From: Trochalopteron elliotii
Taxonomy: Eukaryota > Chordata > Aves > Passeriformes > Leiothrichidae
Assembly: GCA_024734555.1 (NCBI GenBank)
Contig: JANPWX010000081.1
Coordinates: 2,938,825-3,002,824 of the forward strand
Direction: 5' to 3'
Length of the DNA stretch: 64,000 nucleotides
The notes beneath the pieces were generated by a model that ran no database searches, had not been told where the DNA came from, and saw nothing but the letters and a program-made list of their open reading frames with translations. Below, piece by piece: positions 37,847-52,300 of this stretch (positions are counted from its first letter, which is position 1; each line of letters begins with the position of its first letter). Made by a program: the position numbers and the translations under genes.

Positions 37847-40187
37847 TATAAAAGTTTTGACCCTGTAAAGGATGCTACACTTGTTTAACTATATAATTTC
37901 CTGTAGAGGAAAGGCTGTACCAGCTTTTAGAACTTGACACCCCAGCAAACATTATTTTTCTGCTTGGTAGGCAAAATAATGCCAAGGTTTTACGCTATTT
38001 TCAATAGTAAGGGCTTATCATAACCTTCTATTTTGTCTGTACATTGCTTCTGTCTGAAGTTCTCTCTGATATATCCCACATCCCACAGCTGCTTCATTGT
38101 GCCTTAATGATGTAGTAGAAATTGAATTCACTGCACAGACATAAATATTATTCACCTTCCTCCTTTTTTGATTCAGCCTTTTTTTTTTGAGTCTGTTGCT
38201 TGCTTTTTTGACTGAAAAAAGTCCATACTATTTTTATAGGCTATAAATTATTAATAGAGATACGAAATATATCCTGAATTTCTGGCCTCTTTTTTTTTTT
38301 TCCTAAAATGTTTGGCAACTTCTTAATATTGCTACTAAAAGAAGACAGCCTTGCTCCATTCTTACATTTACTGAGAGTAGATTTAAGAAGCAATGATGGA
38401 TTAAATAAAAATTCAAAATGCCTAATTTCACAGATGTTTCTTTACCTTAAATTCACATTTTTATGGTAAGACATTAAGATGCACATAATACCTGTTTATG
38501 TCTTATACTACAGCATTAGGATCCACCAGGGTATATTTGGAAAAATGTATGTCTATACCTCAAATGCACAGAAAGCCTTCTTGGGTCATCAACATCTGCA
38601 GTGTGCAGTAAAGGACTACTAAAGCACATCCCAGACAGTCCTCATTGGATTAAAATATACCTACTTAGAGAAAAGTAGGTTAAACACACACAAAACTACA
38701 CTTCTGTTACTAAGGCCAATTCCCATATCACTTGAAAATAGCATAATATCTTTTCAGGTCAAGTCTCATTTTATAAATGGAAAGTGAAACCTACCCTATT
38801 CTCTGTGGAGTGCTCTTCTGAAGATAACACCAAATTCACCCTCACATTTTTTACTTCAAGATTATGATGGCCACATAACCTGAATCTGTAAATTATATAA
38901 CAAAGTTTTAATATGGCTGGGTATGTTAATATAATTTTTGTGCACTTAGAATAGTTTAAGAGCTGTGTGTTTGGTTCCCTGGCAGACAACCATGTGGATA
39001 AAATGGGAAAGCATTTGAGTTGTAGAATCCTCACCTTCAAGGGATTCAAATGATTCAAAAGCCCCAAACTTACGGCTCCTCCCACCAGATACCTGACATA
39101 GCCTGGTCCCTGGACCTTGAATTGAGCAGTTGGGCAGCTCAGACTCCTAATCTGGAAACCCTCTTTTTGGACAGCAGAACAGAGAACTGAGAAATTTATA
39201 TATTTATAAATAAATCATATATCATTTAGAAAGAACTAAAAAAATACCAGTGGATCTGCAGAAAAACATTTTAGGGGTTACCATGAAAAATGGGAAGGGA
39301 ATGATTTGTATATGAATAACCTGAAGAATGGCATTTAAAATCATTGAAAACTGAGTACTGCAAGGGCTTTTAAAATTAAAAGTGCTTCTGGATTGTCTTC
39401 TTCTGACAGTTCTTTAAATTTCTGAGAAAATATACATATATATATTAATGCTCTAAATAGTATTTCTTCCTCTGTTCCCATCCATGACAGTTTATGAAGC
39501 AAATATCCGTTATATGAATACTCTGATTCTGAGAAATTCAAAATGTTTTAAAATTCCTTCTGTGCAAAACCTGGAGGTAACTGGGTCTTTAAATTCAGAC
39601 CTTAAAATACTCATCAAACTGAAATTGTGAGTATTTTTGACTAGGTGAGGAGAAAGGTATTTTCCCTATTGTCTGGGTGAATTAAATGCTATTTGTGATG
39701 GTGATGAAGTTTCTTAGAAAAAAATAAGGCTAAATATCCTTTAGCCTTCTCCTATATGCTGCAGTTACCGTCAGATTGGACTGTTTGTAACATCTTAACC
39801 TAAAAAGTTAACTGAACAGTAAACATCTACAAAGATTATTTTTAGGCTTGCCATAGGTTTTTTAAAAAAACAATAAAATTATAGAAGTCAGTTGATCCAG
39901 AAATAATACAGAACACAACAATCTGTTTTGTTTAGGTGCAAAGTGGTGGTGGTGCTGATCAGTAGTACAAAGTTTGCAGCAGGAATGAAGTATTTGTGTC
40001 AGCCTGAAGGATTTTTTTTTTCCCCTTAACTTGCACAGGTGTCATCCTCTCTCCCCCTAGACAAGTTTCAGTAGCCACAAATCTTTTGAAAATGGAAGGA
40101 GAAGCAGTTCTTGTTTACTCAGCATGTCGTGGCCTAGTGAACAAACTCAAGAGATGTGAGAAGGTTTTAGAAAACACAATCTTCAGC
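37847..40187. other. Intronic stretch with no recognised feature
   Basis: AT-rich sequence with T runs near 38178-38188 and 38290-38302 and a TA-rich run near 39432-39445. No gene or repeat family was recognised. Confidence 0.6.
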
Positions 40188-40205
40188 TTTTTTTTTTTTT
40201 TTTTT
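40188..40205. repeat. T(18) run
   Basis: Uninterrupted 18-base T run about 40 bp left of the LTR-like segment. Confidence 0.95.
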
Positions 40206-40244
40206 AACTTAAGGCTCTTTTAATATTTCATCAAAAATAAAACT

Positions 40245-40635
40245 GTGTGGTTTACACACGTACACGTGAGGTAGTTTATGAGTTGGTTTCTGTAGCCCTG
40301 GTTTCGTGCCTCAGATGTTTTGGTTTTCTCAAACTCTTTTCCCAGGGAATTTTCTGTAAACAAGAGAAGTGTTTTTGTAAACTGTATTTTGTTTTCATTC
40401 CTTTTCCTAGGAGGGACTTCTTGATGTCCCTCTGGTCTGACCAATGTGATTGAAGACGTTTGTCTTTGTTTCATCAATCAGATTGGTCTGTGTAAAACAG
40501 TATAAAAGGGAGACACATCCCAAAAATAAAAGAGTAATTTTCAGCCTTCTGAAGTTCAGAGTCTGTCATTGTAGTGTAAAACAGCGTCAGGTTTCTATAC
40601 CATACACAACATTAAATCCACTCACTCGAAACACA
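40245..40635 (+). mobile_element. ERVK-like LTR, about 390 bp
   Basis: The edges TGTGTGGTTT and (g)AAACACA form short inverted ends. The interior has two CCAAT-type boxes (gaccaatgtg near 40440, atcaatcagattgg near 40474-40487), a TATA box (tataaaaggg near 40501) and an aataaa signal (near 40526), in the order of an LTR promoter and polyadenylation site. The arrangement resembles the LTR at 9611. No target duplication was found. Confidence 0.5.
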
Positions 40636-43460
40636 CTGTGGCACTACCAGGGAAATGTCACATCTTCCAAAAACTAAGTCACTATGGAACAGCAGTAGAT
40701 TAATCATCCCCTAATCATGATTCAATCTGGAGTGCAAAGAATTTAGCAGAAGTAAAGTTGAAAACTTTTGTTGTCAATTTCTTTGCTTCCTAGGTTCAAA
40801 TCTATGTCAGATTTCTTTTCATAGGCAAGTAGGAAAAGCTGTTTGAAGCTGTATTAAGCTGAGTTTTAATACAAATTCATGTGCTTCTGAGACACTCAGA
40901 TTGAACCGTGGCAGTAAGTAACATTTTAAAGGTCCTTAATGAATCAAAGATTCTGGAAACTGCTTTTGCAAAACTATGTAGCCTGGATACAAGGACTTCC
41001 CTTCATTAATTCAAATGTTGAAGTTCTTTCATATTTTAATGGGAAACTCTCAACGGAAACACTTCCAAAAGAATGGAATCAAAAGGATTATTTTTAATAA
41101 GACACGTCATTGGTATTGGTAGAGGTCATAGATAATCACCAAGCAAGCACACCACTGACACTATTTCCAGAGATTGCAACAATGGTATGTCTCAAAAAGC
41201 TGCACTGGAAACACCTTGGAGTCTCAATCCAAAATCCTTACTGAAGGCAGTGTAATACTTAGTATGAGTTCAGGACAAAAATATTTAGGTGAAGACTTCT
41301 GGGAAGCCCACGAAAGATCTGTAAGCAAAAGGATGTTTCATTTCTTCATTGCTGGTTATTTCACTACTGCAATGAACCCTCTGGCCCAGACAACCAGGGA
41401 AGAAAAAAAAAAAAAGAAAAAAGAAGAAGAAGAAAAAACCTTTGACTTTTCTGGTAAAAAAAGTCTTTCCTACCTTAAAGCACTAAAGGCACCAGATCGT
41501 AAGAATTACAAATTAGGCTTAATCATTGATTTGGTCAACACATGGAAACAAACCTTTGCATTATTTTTTTCTGAAGTCCTACAGTAAAGTCAGCTCTTAA
41601 TGGACAATCCCACTTCATGCAGAACCAACAAACTTTGCACCCTCAATACTTGGTATCAGTTTCAGTGAAATAGGTCACATTCTAAGTACTGTCCCTTAAA
41701 GAGTTTTAAATAAAATTGCATTAAAATAACCCACACTAATATAATGTTTCTACAATCCAACAAATGTATCTAAACTAACATTTTCAAAAATTGAATGAGT
41801 CCTGCAATAATATTCCACCTGCCAAGTTTCCGCACACAGAAATTCAAACTTCTGGATTATAATTAAATCTCTCTGGAAAAAAATAACAAGTGACAGAACA
41901 CCATCTAGTAACAGGGCTGTTGTTATGCCAGTTTTCTCAAATGCTAAGATACCAAAACCTCCTTAGGGATGAGTCCTGCCTTGGTAATAAATAATACAAA
42001 GCAGACAATCATGTGTCTGTAAAATGCTTCTATATTACTACTACATTTATTGTTTTATATGGTTGTATTACTCTTATGTACATTTATTATAAAGCTTCTT
42101 TACTTGTATTACTGTATCTCAAATATGAATTTTACTGTAGGCACCCAAATACTCATGCTGTTGATAAAAGAAAATTCTGCCAACTACAGAATGCATATTC
42201 ATCACTGAGAGACTAGTCAAGAGTCCCAGTATGCCTTCAGCATGAATGTCTTATTGGTATAAGAAAAAATTATTCTATGTGCATAAACTGTGCATTGCAC
42301 AGACCACAAACCTTTATTTCATAGATATGTCCAGAGAAGCACCAGGAGCAAAAGCAGTTCTTCCAACAAAACTGTACTTTTCCAGATATTGCTAGGATAA
42401 CTCTGGACGAACAGGTTTCTACACCCACACTGGAGGTAGTAATATCTGAAGAATATTAAAATCCTACATGGGACCTCAGCAATTTCTTTTACCCATCACA
42501 TGGAATTAGAATTAGTCAAGACTTTGAATTCAATCTGGTCAAACTTTATGGGAACATATGATCACACAGACAGAATGGAGCTGAGTATTTGAGCTGCATT
42601 TCGAGGTCAAAAAAAACCCTCCACAACACTTTGACAGGATGTAATATTTAGCTTCTTCTTTCCTTATTCTTTGACATTTGAGACAACCATTCTATCTCAG
42701 AACTCAGTGAAGCGAAAAGAGGCCGAACTTTTGGGAAGTTAATTATTTCAGGCTAGGAGCTACTGTGCCTTTCAATTTTTTTTCTGATTGCAGCACTAGA
42801 GAGCAGACTGTGTTTGGAAACAGACACAGTGAATTTAGCTGGAGTATGACAAGCAATAATGTATGCAGGATAACACGCTTACCTAATATCTTTCATTTAA
42901 AATGCACAACACTGTAGGGAAAATGCAAAACACTTTGAAATACAATCAAAGCTATTCATATTTAATACTTCAAACAAGAGATCTAAAATGTTGCAGAGGT
43001 GACAACATATTACAGAAAATGCCAGCATTTAGTCTTGTCAAATTATAAAATAATAAGCTTCTATTTTAGATTCTCTGAAAAGGCAATTAATTGTGAAACT
43101 ATTTCACAAAAGAACTTTGTGCCTCTGTCAGAGCCTAATGAACAAAATAGAGACATGATACATTATTTGTCTATTTTCCAATAAGCAAGTGCTGAACCAC
43201 AAACTGCAGAGCTTTCTGGGATGACTTCTCAGTACAACAGATACTGTAAGTAAGCTCAAATGCTTCATCCATCATCTATTTAGAAGTACACTAAAAATAT
43301 CACCATCAGTGATACTCTCAGATCTTCAGCAAAATATCTTCTTTTGTTTTGCATAGGCGCAAAAGTAGGTAAATAAAAAGAAAAATCAAAACCCACCCCC
43401 CAAAAAAAAAAACAAACCACAGTATCAAACAACCTTCACCTAATGAAATATTTTTATGTA

Positions 43461-43488
43461 TAATGTGTATATGTGTATATATATATTA
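43461..43488. repeat. (TG/TA)n microsatellite
   Basis: The words taatgtgtatatgtgtatatatatatt form a dinucleotide run. Confidence 0.85.
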
Positions 43489-44154
43489 AAAGATATGTTT
43501 GTGAGTAAGTCTGCAAATACAGCAAACTAACTATATTGACCTTAATAATCATTTTCATGGTCTGATCATGCCAACGATTCTTGCCAATGAAGAATTTTTT
43601 TTGTTCTTGGAAACCTAAGAGACAAATAGCCTCTCTGTGAATTACCAACTTCTAAACATGATTGCAGCTCTATGCACAGTGGCTAAATCTCTGTATTACT
43701 CACACAAAAGCTATCAAGGGGATTTTTAGGGGACCAGATTCCACAACAGCAACAAAAGAATCTTTGTTGAACCATGGATAGCAATTTCTACTCCAAATGC
43801 TAGACCCTTAAGTAAAGCACAGTCAAAATTGAAATCTTGATTTTTTGCTAGGAATTTTCTTTTAAGAAAGTCAGAATGTAAGGGAAACAAGATTATTTGA
43901 TTGTACCATGCCTGTAAAGACAAGATCCTTTGGAGTATTATTTATGGTTTAGCATATCAATTGATTTTGCATCTGAGTAGAGTATAAAATCTCTGTAAAT
44001 GAAATTCATTAACAATCAAATTATTTACCTAATAAAAACCAGTAATAAGGTAATTCAAATCTAATGTTAAAATCCAACATAAAATAAAGCTGAAAGTATC
44101 CATTAAATTTTAGTCTTCATTTTAGGCTCCAGGTCTAGTTTGCCAGTATCATGG

Positions 44155-44184
44155 ACTCATTAAACAAAAACTCATTAAACAAAA
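44155..44184. repeat. Perfect 15-bp tandem duplication
   Basis: The unit actcattaaacaaaa occurs twice back to back with no mismatch. Confidence 0.95.
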
Positions 44185-45854
44185 GTGTATTTTAACATAG
44201 TCAGCAAGGTCTTAAACCCATAAAATGGAAGAGAGAGCTGAGAAATCCAAGAAAGAAGTTCTTATGACTCACAGTATATATGTAGCTCCTACATGGTGCT
44301 ACAGCTAAGACATCAAATATGAACTCTGACTTTGTACATGAGATAATGCTGAGGAATAAATAAAATCTATTACATCTGCATATGTTATTATTAAGACTAT
44401 TATGGGACCAAAAAAGACAGATCTGTCAAAAGTGCTAAGGGCACTATTGTCTTTTCTCTACTTCAGCTACACACTCCTGGATTTATAGATGAAAAGAGTC
44501 CTTTTAAACATCACATCTGGACTGCAGCTGCATCCATCTTTACGGCTCCAAACTCAGTTTTGTTTCTGGAAAAAATCACACTGTCAAATTGGAACAGACT
44601 TGAGGAAGTCTTATGACAGCAATACACCTTAAAAAAATCATCTGACAGTGAAAGATTGAGATAATAAATCTATTTATTCAATATAATCCAAACATTTTTT
44701 GATTCTGCTTTCGTATTATTTTCTGTATTCAAAGCCTACAATATCAAAAAGAAAGAGAACTGTCCTCAAGTGTAAAAAGCACTTGAGGTTTTTTTAAAGC
44801 TTTCTGAGAGAGAATAAACATGTTCAGCTGTAATTGCACAGCTGTATTTCAATACATGAAGTATCTCTAGTGCTCTGAAAATGAAGTATTTATGATAAAT
44901 ACCCTTTAATTTTCTTTTGCTTGCATTCAGAATAGCAGCTCAAGGGCAAAATACATGTATGCTTGGTTACAGACAGCATGTGATTTAGTAACTCTACAGG
45001 TATTAATGACCATGGACATTTGTGGTTTGAGGTCCTTCCTCCTTTCTCCATCATACTTTATATTGTGAATTTAAAAATTCTTACTCTTAGTTTCATTCTC
45101 TCTCACCAGCTTTCTTTACCCACTCCACATACTGAATCAGCACTGCTCTTGGGATCAGAATGTAGATATCTATTCTGGAGGAAACTTGTATCAGCATTTA
45201 TAATCTCAGTTAGGAGATAAATATATGTACCAGAGGTAAAAAAAAACCCCAACATTCTCCATGTCAATATCTTTCATATTTTGGAACTCTTAAAAACAAT
45301 TCTACTTCAGTGAGCCCTGTAGAACATAGAAAGGAGTAAGACTCAGCAAGAAAATGAGATCTCATGAGAAAGTAGCAGATGTGTCCAGTGCAGACATCCT
45401 TCCAATAAACAGCCACCTTATCCATTAGATCATGTCATGTATCAACTTGGGGACTGTCACACTGCATTTCCTACAATTTACTCATGTGAGGAAGGAAAGG
45501 GAGCAGAAAGTAAATAATTTATAAGAACTTCAGCTAGAAGAACCTGTTAATGCCTTTTTTCCCCTTACCTCAACTATTTTTTTTCTAGGAAAAGGACAAA
45601 TCTAGTAGTTGAGAAAATGGAATAAAAGCAACTGAACAACTAAAAGTCATGCATTTGGCAGTAGAGGTTTGTAATGGGATCCAGTGACACACCAATTTCT
45701 GTAAACTTTTCTTCTTTCTGCAAAAAAAGTGCATGGAAAATGCAGAGGAGCCACTGTATACAGTGCCTTTATTATATGAACAGCCTCACATTATTTAGGA
45801 TTGCAAATAGCAATATATTCCCAGCCTCTGATATAATGGAAGTGTTATCATGCT

Positions 45855-46392
45855 TTGGGTTGGGAGGGACCTTAAATATCATCTAGTTTTAAAACCCTTT
45901 TATGGGCAGGAACAGTTTCCACCACACCAGGTTGTTCAAAGTCTCATCCAGCCTGGTTTTGCATACTTCCATTGATGGGGCATCCACAACCTCTCTGTCA
46001 ACCAATTCCAGTGCCTCACCACCCTCACAGCAGAGGATTTTTTCCTAATACATAATCTACACCTAACCTACTTCATCTTCCTTGTCCTACCAGTACTTGC
46101 CCTTGTGAAAATTCCCTCTCCAGCTCTCCTGCAGACCCCCTTTAGGCACTAGGAGAGGCTCTAAGGTCTCCCTGGAGCCTTCTCTTCTACAGGCTGAACC
46201 ACCCAGCTCTCAGCCTGTCCACACAGAAGAAGGAGGTGTTCCAGCTGTGTGATCATCTTCCTTCTTCCATCTCCTCAGGACTTGAATCCGACTGGTCAAC
46301 AACATTCTTGTGTTGAGGGCCCCAGAGCTGGACACAATACTCCAGGCAGGGTCTCACAACAACAGAGTAGAGAAGGAGAATCACCTTCCTAC
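45855..46392 (-). mobile_element. CR1 LINE 3' fragment
   Basis: The reverse complement shows CR1 ORF2 tail and 3' UTR. On the plus strand this reads gggagggaccttaaatatcatctag (UTR), ccaggttgttcaaagtc-catccagcctgg, gatggggcatccacaacctctct, and then cagtgcctcaccaccctcac. The coding portion is full of stops and indels. The terminal octamers are lost. Sense orientation to DMD. Confidence 0.9.
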
Positions 46393-49300
46393 ATCAGAGC
46401 TATGTAAAGCACAGACAATGACATAAAAATTGCACAGGAAAAATGCAATATGCAGCATCATACTATGCAAAGCCTTTTATGCAATGAAAGTGTTAAATCT
46501 CTAAAAAGACGCCAACATTACCTTTCTGGCTTTGCTTTCTAAAATTTTAACTCCTATATGTTATTATGAATGAATGATGCAATTGAGGGCTCATGTACTG
46601 TGAGTGCAGAGTCTGGATCCCTCCCTCCTTCAAAAGTTTTGTAAATATGATTAAAACTGCTTGCTCTGAATTGTGTTGAAGTAACAATTTCCTGGACAGG
46701 ATTACATTGACAGTTTAAGAAATTAATCTTCTACAAAGCAGATTTTACCATCATAAGATTAAATATTTCAAGCATGAAAACCTGATAAAGCTCATACAAA
46801 ACTCACAAAATTAAGTGTAAAGCAACAAATATTTTTTACTTTTTATATTTTTTAATTACCCTTTCTCCTTCACGGAAATTTAGATTTTGGCATTCAATAT
46901 TCTGAACTAAAGTGGAGCATTTCATTAAGTTTGTTTTCTCTAAACACAAACCTTGCAGTCAATAAACTGAATTATTATTTCAAAAAAATGAATGCCTTAC
47001 AGAAACATACTTTGACATCAAAATCGGTAAGAAAAGATGTTCAAACACAACAGAGTATCTTTCAGAATACATAAATAAAGTTCCTGAAACTAAAACACAA
47101 AACAAATAACCAATTAAAGAGTACTTGTTAGAATGTGACAATTTACTTGTTTGTGAACATCCGCAAATATAAAATGTACTGAAATTCTGTGATGCAGAGT
47201 AATAAAATAAAAATAGTTTTAATAGCTTAAATTTGATGTATTTTAAAACAATAGTTTTTAAATTTAATAAAATTTAAGAAGTTTTCATATGGGTTAATAC
47301 CCAATGCTTATATTTCAGTATCTTCTTTTATAAGACAGTGGTTCCCATGTGCCTAAGTCCTCATATTGCAGGCTCACCAGACATTATTTGCCAGCTCACA
47401 GTTTGCAACATAAAGCTAAAATTTTCATAATGGGTAGTTTCACTGAATTCATGTAATGGTAGACATAAGCAGACATGCCTGCAAAATCTCCAGTTACGTG
47501 TACTGAGGCAGAGAAAAGGAGCTTCCCACTTTTCATTCCAATGCCTCTTGCTGATTACAGGCCTTGCAATTTTTGAAAGAGGTAGTGTGAACCAATTTGC
47601 TTGTATCAGCAGAGGGATAAAGGACTCTAAAGGTTCAGTGCAGTATTTTGCACTGTAAAGTTACAACTTTGCCCTGGCATCTGGGGAGATCATAAAAGCC
47701 AAAGGATGGAGCAGGAAACTCAAGCATGTCCCAGATTTAATTAAACTAGTTCCCCCTGACAGAAAAGGCTCACCAATGTGGTTTAAAACTGAGAGACCTG
47801 ACATGGGGCATTAGACTTAGGGGCCTCCTCACCACGTGTAAAGCAAGTGTCTTTGATGGCACCTAGAGTGCAGCTTCCAGCGTGTTCCACAAGGAAATCT
47901 ACTTTAAACACCCCAAACCCACTATTTGAGCTCAACCAATAAACAGTAAATAAGAAGCTCAAAGGAATTATTTAAAATAATATTGCTGCTCCAAAACACT
48001 AATGAAGACATAGACACACCAGGTTGGAATCCTGCTATCCAAATGCTCAATGATTCCTTCAAAGAATTTGAACAGAGTAATGAGGTATGGCTTCCTTCTG
48101 CTAAAACTGTATTCCCTTCTATAATCATATATTTCCTTTAACTTACCAGCTGAAATTTTGACACAGTTTCTCATAATTTTTTAGCAGTCTGAAAAGTATT
48201 ATATTGCTTTTTGATTCACACTTGGAACTATTTAAAAAAAAAAACAACTTAACATGTCATTTACCACCCCATGGTCAATTTAAGTTGTACATTATATAGT
48301 AAACCCGGCAGTCAGTAATTTTGTGATTGAGTTCCTTGAGAATTTTGGAGTGAATACCAATGATCTGGACTGTGAAGACTTGATGAACTATTGCTGATTT
48401 ATTACTAATAATTTCATCAATTTTTCTACAAAGTGTCCTGGTGTTTCTTATTGGAGAAATCCTCACATATGTACCCTACAGACAAAGGTGCTACCAAGCT
48501 TTTCATGGAAAAATTCATAGTGGTTCATTAAACATAATCAACTTTTAAGATTCAAACTCAACAGACAAAACCACTTTCTCAGCCCAGCACTGTACACTTA
48601 GCTTCTCCTCTCAGGCTTTCCTTCACTGCTTTCTAAAGCATTTATCAAAGTTTATGAAAACCAGATTTTCATCACACTAACTTTTAAATAGCACAAAGGC
48701 AAGCATGGACACTCTACTTCTATTATGAAAGAGAGGCAGACAACTGGTCCAAATATTGCTGGTATATAAAGCCATGTTTCCTTTACTACACAGTGGTTTA
48801 AAAATATCTGAGTTCTTAATTTATCAAAATATGAAAGATCATTATTCTTTTTGCAGGTGGATTATCTCTACAAAGAAGATCTGAGATAATTAAGGTTATT
48901 AGAAATTAGAGCCACAAAATAAAGAGTAGTATTATGATTAGCAATATCAGCAAAGAAAAAACAATAGGTATTTGTAATGTCTGTTGACAAAACATCAATT
49001 GTTACTCACAGTGTGCCAGAAAGAAGCCAACTCTAGTCAGTGACAGCACCAATGAGTGCTGGTGAGTCACCAGCTGAAGAGAAGGTCATGAAAAATCTGG
49101 CAGCTGACTAATAAGAATACTCATAGACTTATTTATACAAAGTGATTATGCAAGAGTCATGCTTTTTGAGGTTGATGGTTGTGTCAATCATATGATGGAG
49201 AGGAGTCACAGCACCAGGCTTGGAAAGTGTGTTCCCTCTCTTGTGTTTGCTTGTACTCTCTCCCAGGGAGATGGGTCTTGTCAAAACTTAACGCTCACAT

Positions 49301-52300
49301 CACTCTTCCATTTCACTGGGACTTCATGCAAGACAGGCTCAGGAACCCTGAGGTGACATGCAGCAGTGCCATTTTCTGATGGACAGTGGCTCCAAAGCAC
49401 AGGAGTTTTCACTGAGGGCCAGATGGGCACTTCCCATGCACAATGCAGGAGACATAGGAATTCTGCCTTTCTCAACTAAAAACCATCTTTTCATCCAGGT
49501 CTGATCCAGAGGACCCTGCTCAAGAGAGTTAATGGAACTGGCTAAGCTCCAGCAAAATATATTCTCCTACCTTTCTCCTGGTTCAGAATATGTTCACATT
49601 TTAGACAATTACTTGTTTTACTGCAAGTCACTTTTACTAATAAACTAATAAAGACAGTCTATCAATTCCAGCATTACAAGAAATGTATGTCTTCTCTCAT
49701 TCATAAAAAAATCCACATTTGATCATTCTCTATTTTTCCTCATTTTTATTTTCTTTACTACTTTAACCCAGAACTCTGCCACTACACTACTGCTTGCTGA
49801 CATCTGCCCACATTCCTTCCTCTCGTGTTGCTACTCAGTACTTTTTTTTGAGTAATTTTACAATTATATTCAAAGCCTCCAGTCAGGATGAAAAGTTCTC
49901 TCACTTTTATAAACATGCAGTGAAAAGCAGCCTTTCCTACATGAGCAGATATCAACCACAAGAAAAAAAAAAAAGAAATTAAAAAACAGGGTAGTGTAGT
50001 AACAAAATGCAAGAGGTGTTTCACAGAAATAATAAAGAGTTTTATGATCCTCATTACAAGTGAATAACTGAGTTTTATAAATAGTTCAACCTCTTATAGG
50101 AAATATAATGAAACGTTTTTAAATTAGCCTTGTGTTTCTGTTGATATACTTCAGAGCAATATTGGCCTCGAGATCCCTTAATGCTTTTTAATAAAGCATA
50201 CAAGATGAAATAAGAAAAATTAAAAGTCAATTTAAATACACTTAAAAGATTTCAATTTGTACATGTTAGTGGAGTAAATTACAGTTAATGTGTTAAAGTT
50301 CTGGGGTTTGTTATTTCTAAAATGATGCAATTAGCCTCCAAGTTCAAACTCAATGTTACAGTATAACTATTTTTAGCAAGTAAAAAATCACTTTACATCT
50401 ACAGTTAATTGCAGTTAATTCGGCCTTTGAGATATAGCAGTTTGAAAGCAATAATGATTTTTAATGACAATGACAACAGCAAATGCATAAACTACTGAGC
50501 GTAAAAATGAAACACCCATGGAGTCCAAGAGTGCCCGTCTACTTTTTTTGTCTTTCTCATCAAATTACACTGCAGAAAGATGTTCCAAATTGATGTGTGA
50601 AGCAAAGGTGACAACACAAAAATGGAATATTTCAAGCACTTCAACTTTTCATAATTACTCTTTACTTCTTGCAATCAGTGAAGTATGTGTCAAAATCAAA
50701 ACAGTTTTTAACAGTAAAAATCTTGTAATCAGGTAAAAATCAGGTACCAAACCTAGTGAGGTCAACCAGTCAGTCATCATTCTCCACAAGCACACACTGC
50801 CCTGAACTGATATTATTGCACGTGCATCAAGATGACCTCTAGAGTCCCTTCCAGCCTCAGCCACTCTGGCCTACCCAGTCTGAAGCACACTTTTACCTCT
50901 CACAGAGTTCACTTTTCTTCTTGCTCCACTTCCAAGAAAACAGAGATGTATTCATAAAGATTTAAATGCCTTAGAAGAAGGAATAAAAATTCCTCCTTCT
51001 AAATAAAGAGAAAACACCTGGTTTTGTAGCTTCACTTAGTAAAATTTTGGCAAAGTATTTAGTAAGTGAAATATTTAAGCAAACATTTAAACAGCTCATC
51101 AGAAGTGGCTATGTAATCACCATCACTCAAATATCTCCAAAATTATAATGATTCTTTAAAAAAAGAACAATAGGAAATAATTTAAACAAGCTTTTGATAC
51201 AAATCTCAAACTAGAAGTACAGTAGGACACAAATGAGATGTTTGTCCTTTAATCCTTGCATTCTTGTCATCCCTTTCAAAAATTGTTTTCAAGAACAATG
51301 GAAGTGTAGAATTCTCATTTCTGTCATCAACATGGTCATGAAGTGAACAACTCTGCAAAACTGTATTCAGATCTCCTGTCATATGGCTTCAGAAAAAATC
51401 TGAATATGGTAAGATTTTTATACCCTTCCATTCCAGCACACCATATGCACTTAAGTATTTCCAGACTTGGGAAGTAGATGGGGCTGGCTTTCATTGTATT
51501 ATCTCACTTATGATGTTATTTACTCCCCTAGATCACACCTTACAGGTATTAGACATCAGTCTTAATGAGGGCAGTACACTGAAGGGTGCAGGTGACTCAT
51601 AGCTGGTAATTCCCACCAGCTCTCCTCTGTTTACTGGGGAAACTAAAATGGAACAAACTTGAAAGGTTGCTTAGTGCAATTAGGGGCACGTATAGATAAG
51701 CAACAAGACATTTACAAACATTTGTTGAATCCTTGCAGAGTCTAGGAAACAAATCACGAGTCTGAAATGTATGTGCACAGTGGAGTCAAAGCTTAGTGAT
51801 CAGGAGTGGCAAAGTTGACACAATGGAAATGCATTACAAGAGCAGTTAATCACAGAAATTTCTTGGTAACGATGATTACATTGGATTGAAAAATTATAGT
51901 GTGGATTTATGTATTTTATATGAGCAATCTGTTGCCGCTATATAATGAAGAGTAACCCAAGGCAGAAGATGGAGTAAGCAGAATTCTCATGTTAGCTAGA
52001 GTTTCAGCAAGGGAAAATATGATTGATATGGGTCCAGATTCATAACATTTTCACATTTTTTTAAGAAAATTACACAAAAGGAAATTTTCAAATCATTCAC
52101 TAGCTGCAAGATGTAAAAGGAGAAATACAGGAGAAAATATTTTTTTAACCAATTTGCTTAGAAAGATACAAAAAGATGACAGTAAAAAAAATACATTTAT
52201 GTGTAAAATATGTTGAAAACCCCCTTCTTTTCTAGGGTAAATACTGATTGTCATCAATTGCTAAATTAAAATGTCAAAATATATATTATGATGACCATTT

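Larger units (their letters stand above)
40636..45854. other. Intronic stretch with no recognised gene
   Basis: AT-rich sequence. A 137-codon open frame at 41174-41587 runs through an A/G-rich low-complexity tract and is judged a chance frame. A 15-bp tandem duplication lies at 44155-44184 and a TA/TG microsatellite at 43461-43488. Confidence 0.6.

Noticed and set aside
41174..41587. 137-codon plus-strand open frame
   Set aside because: It runs through an A/G-rich low-complexity tract giving a Lys/Glu stretch. It has no family resemblance and no splice or promoter context.
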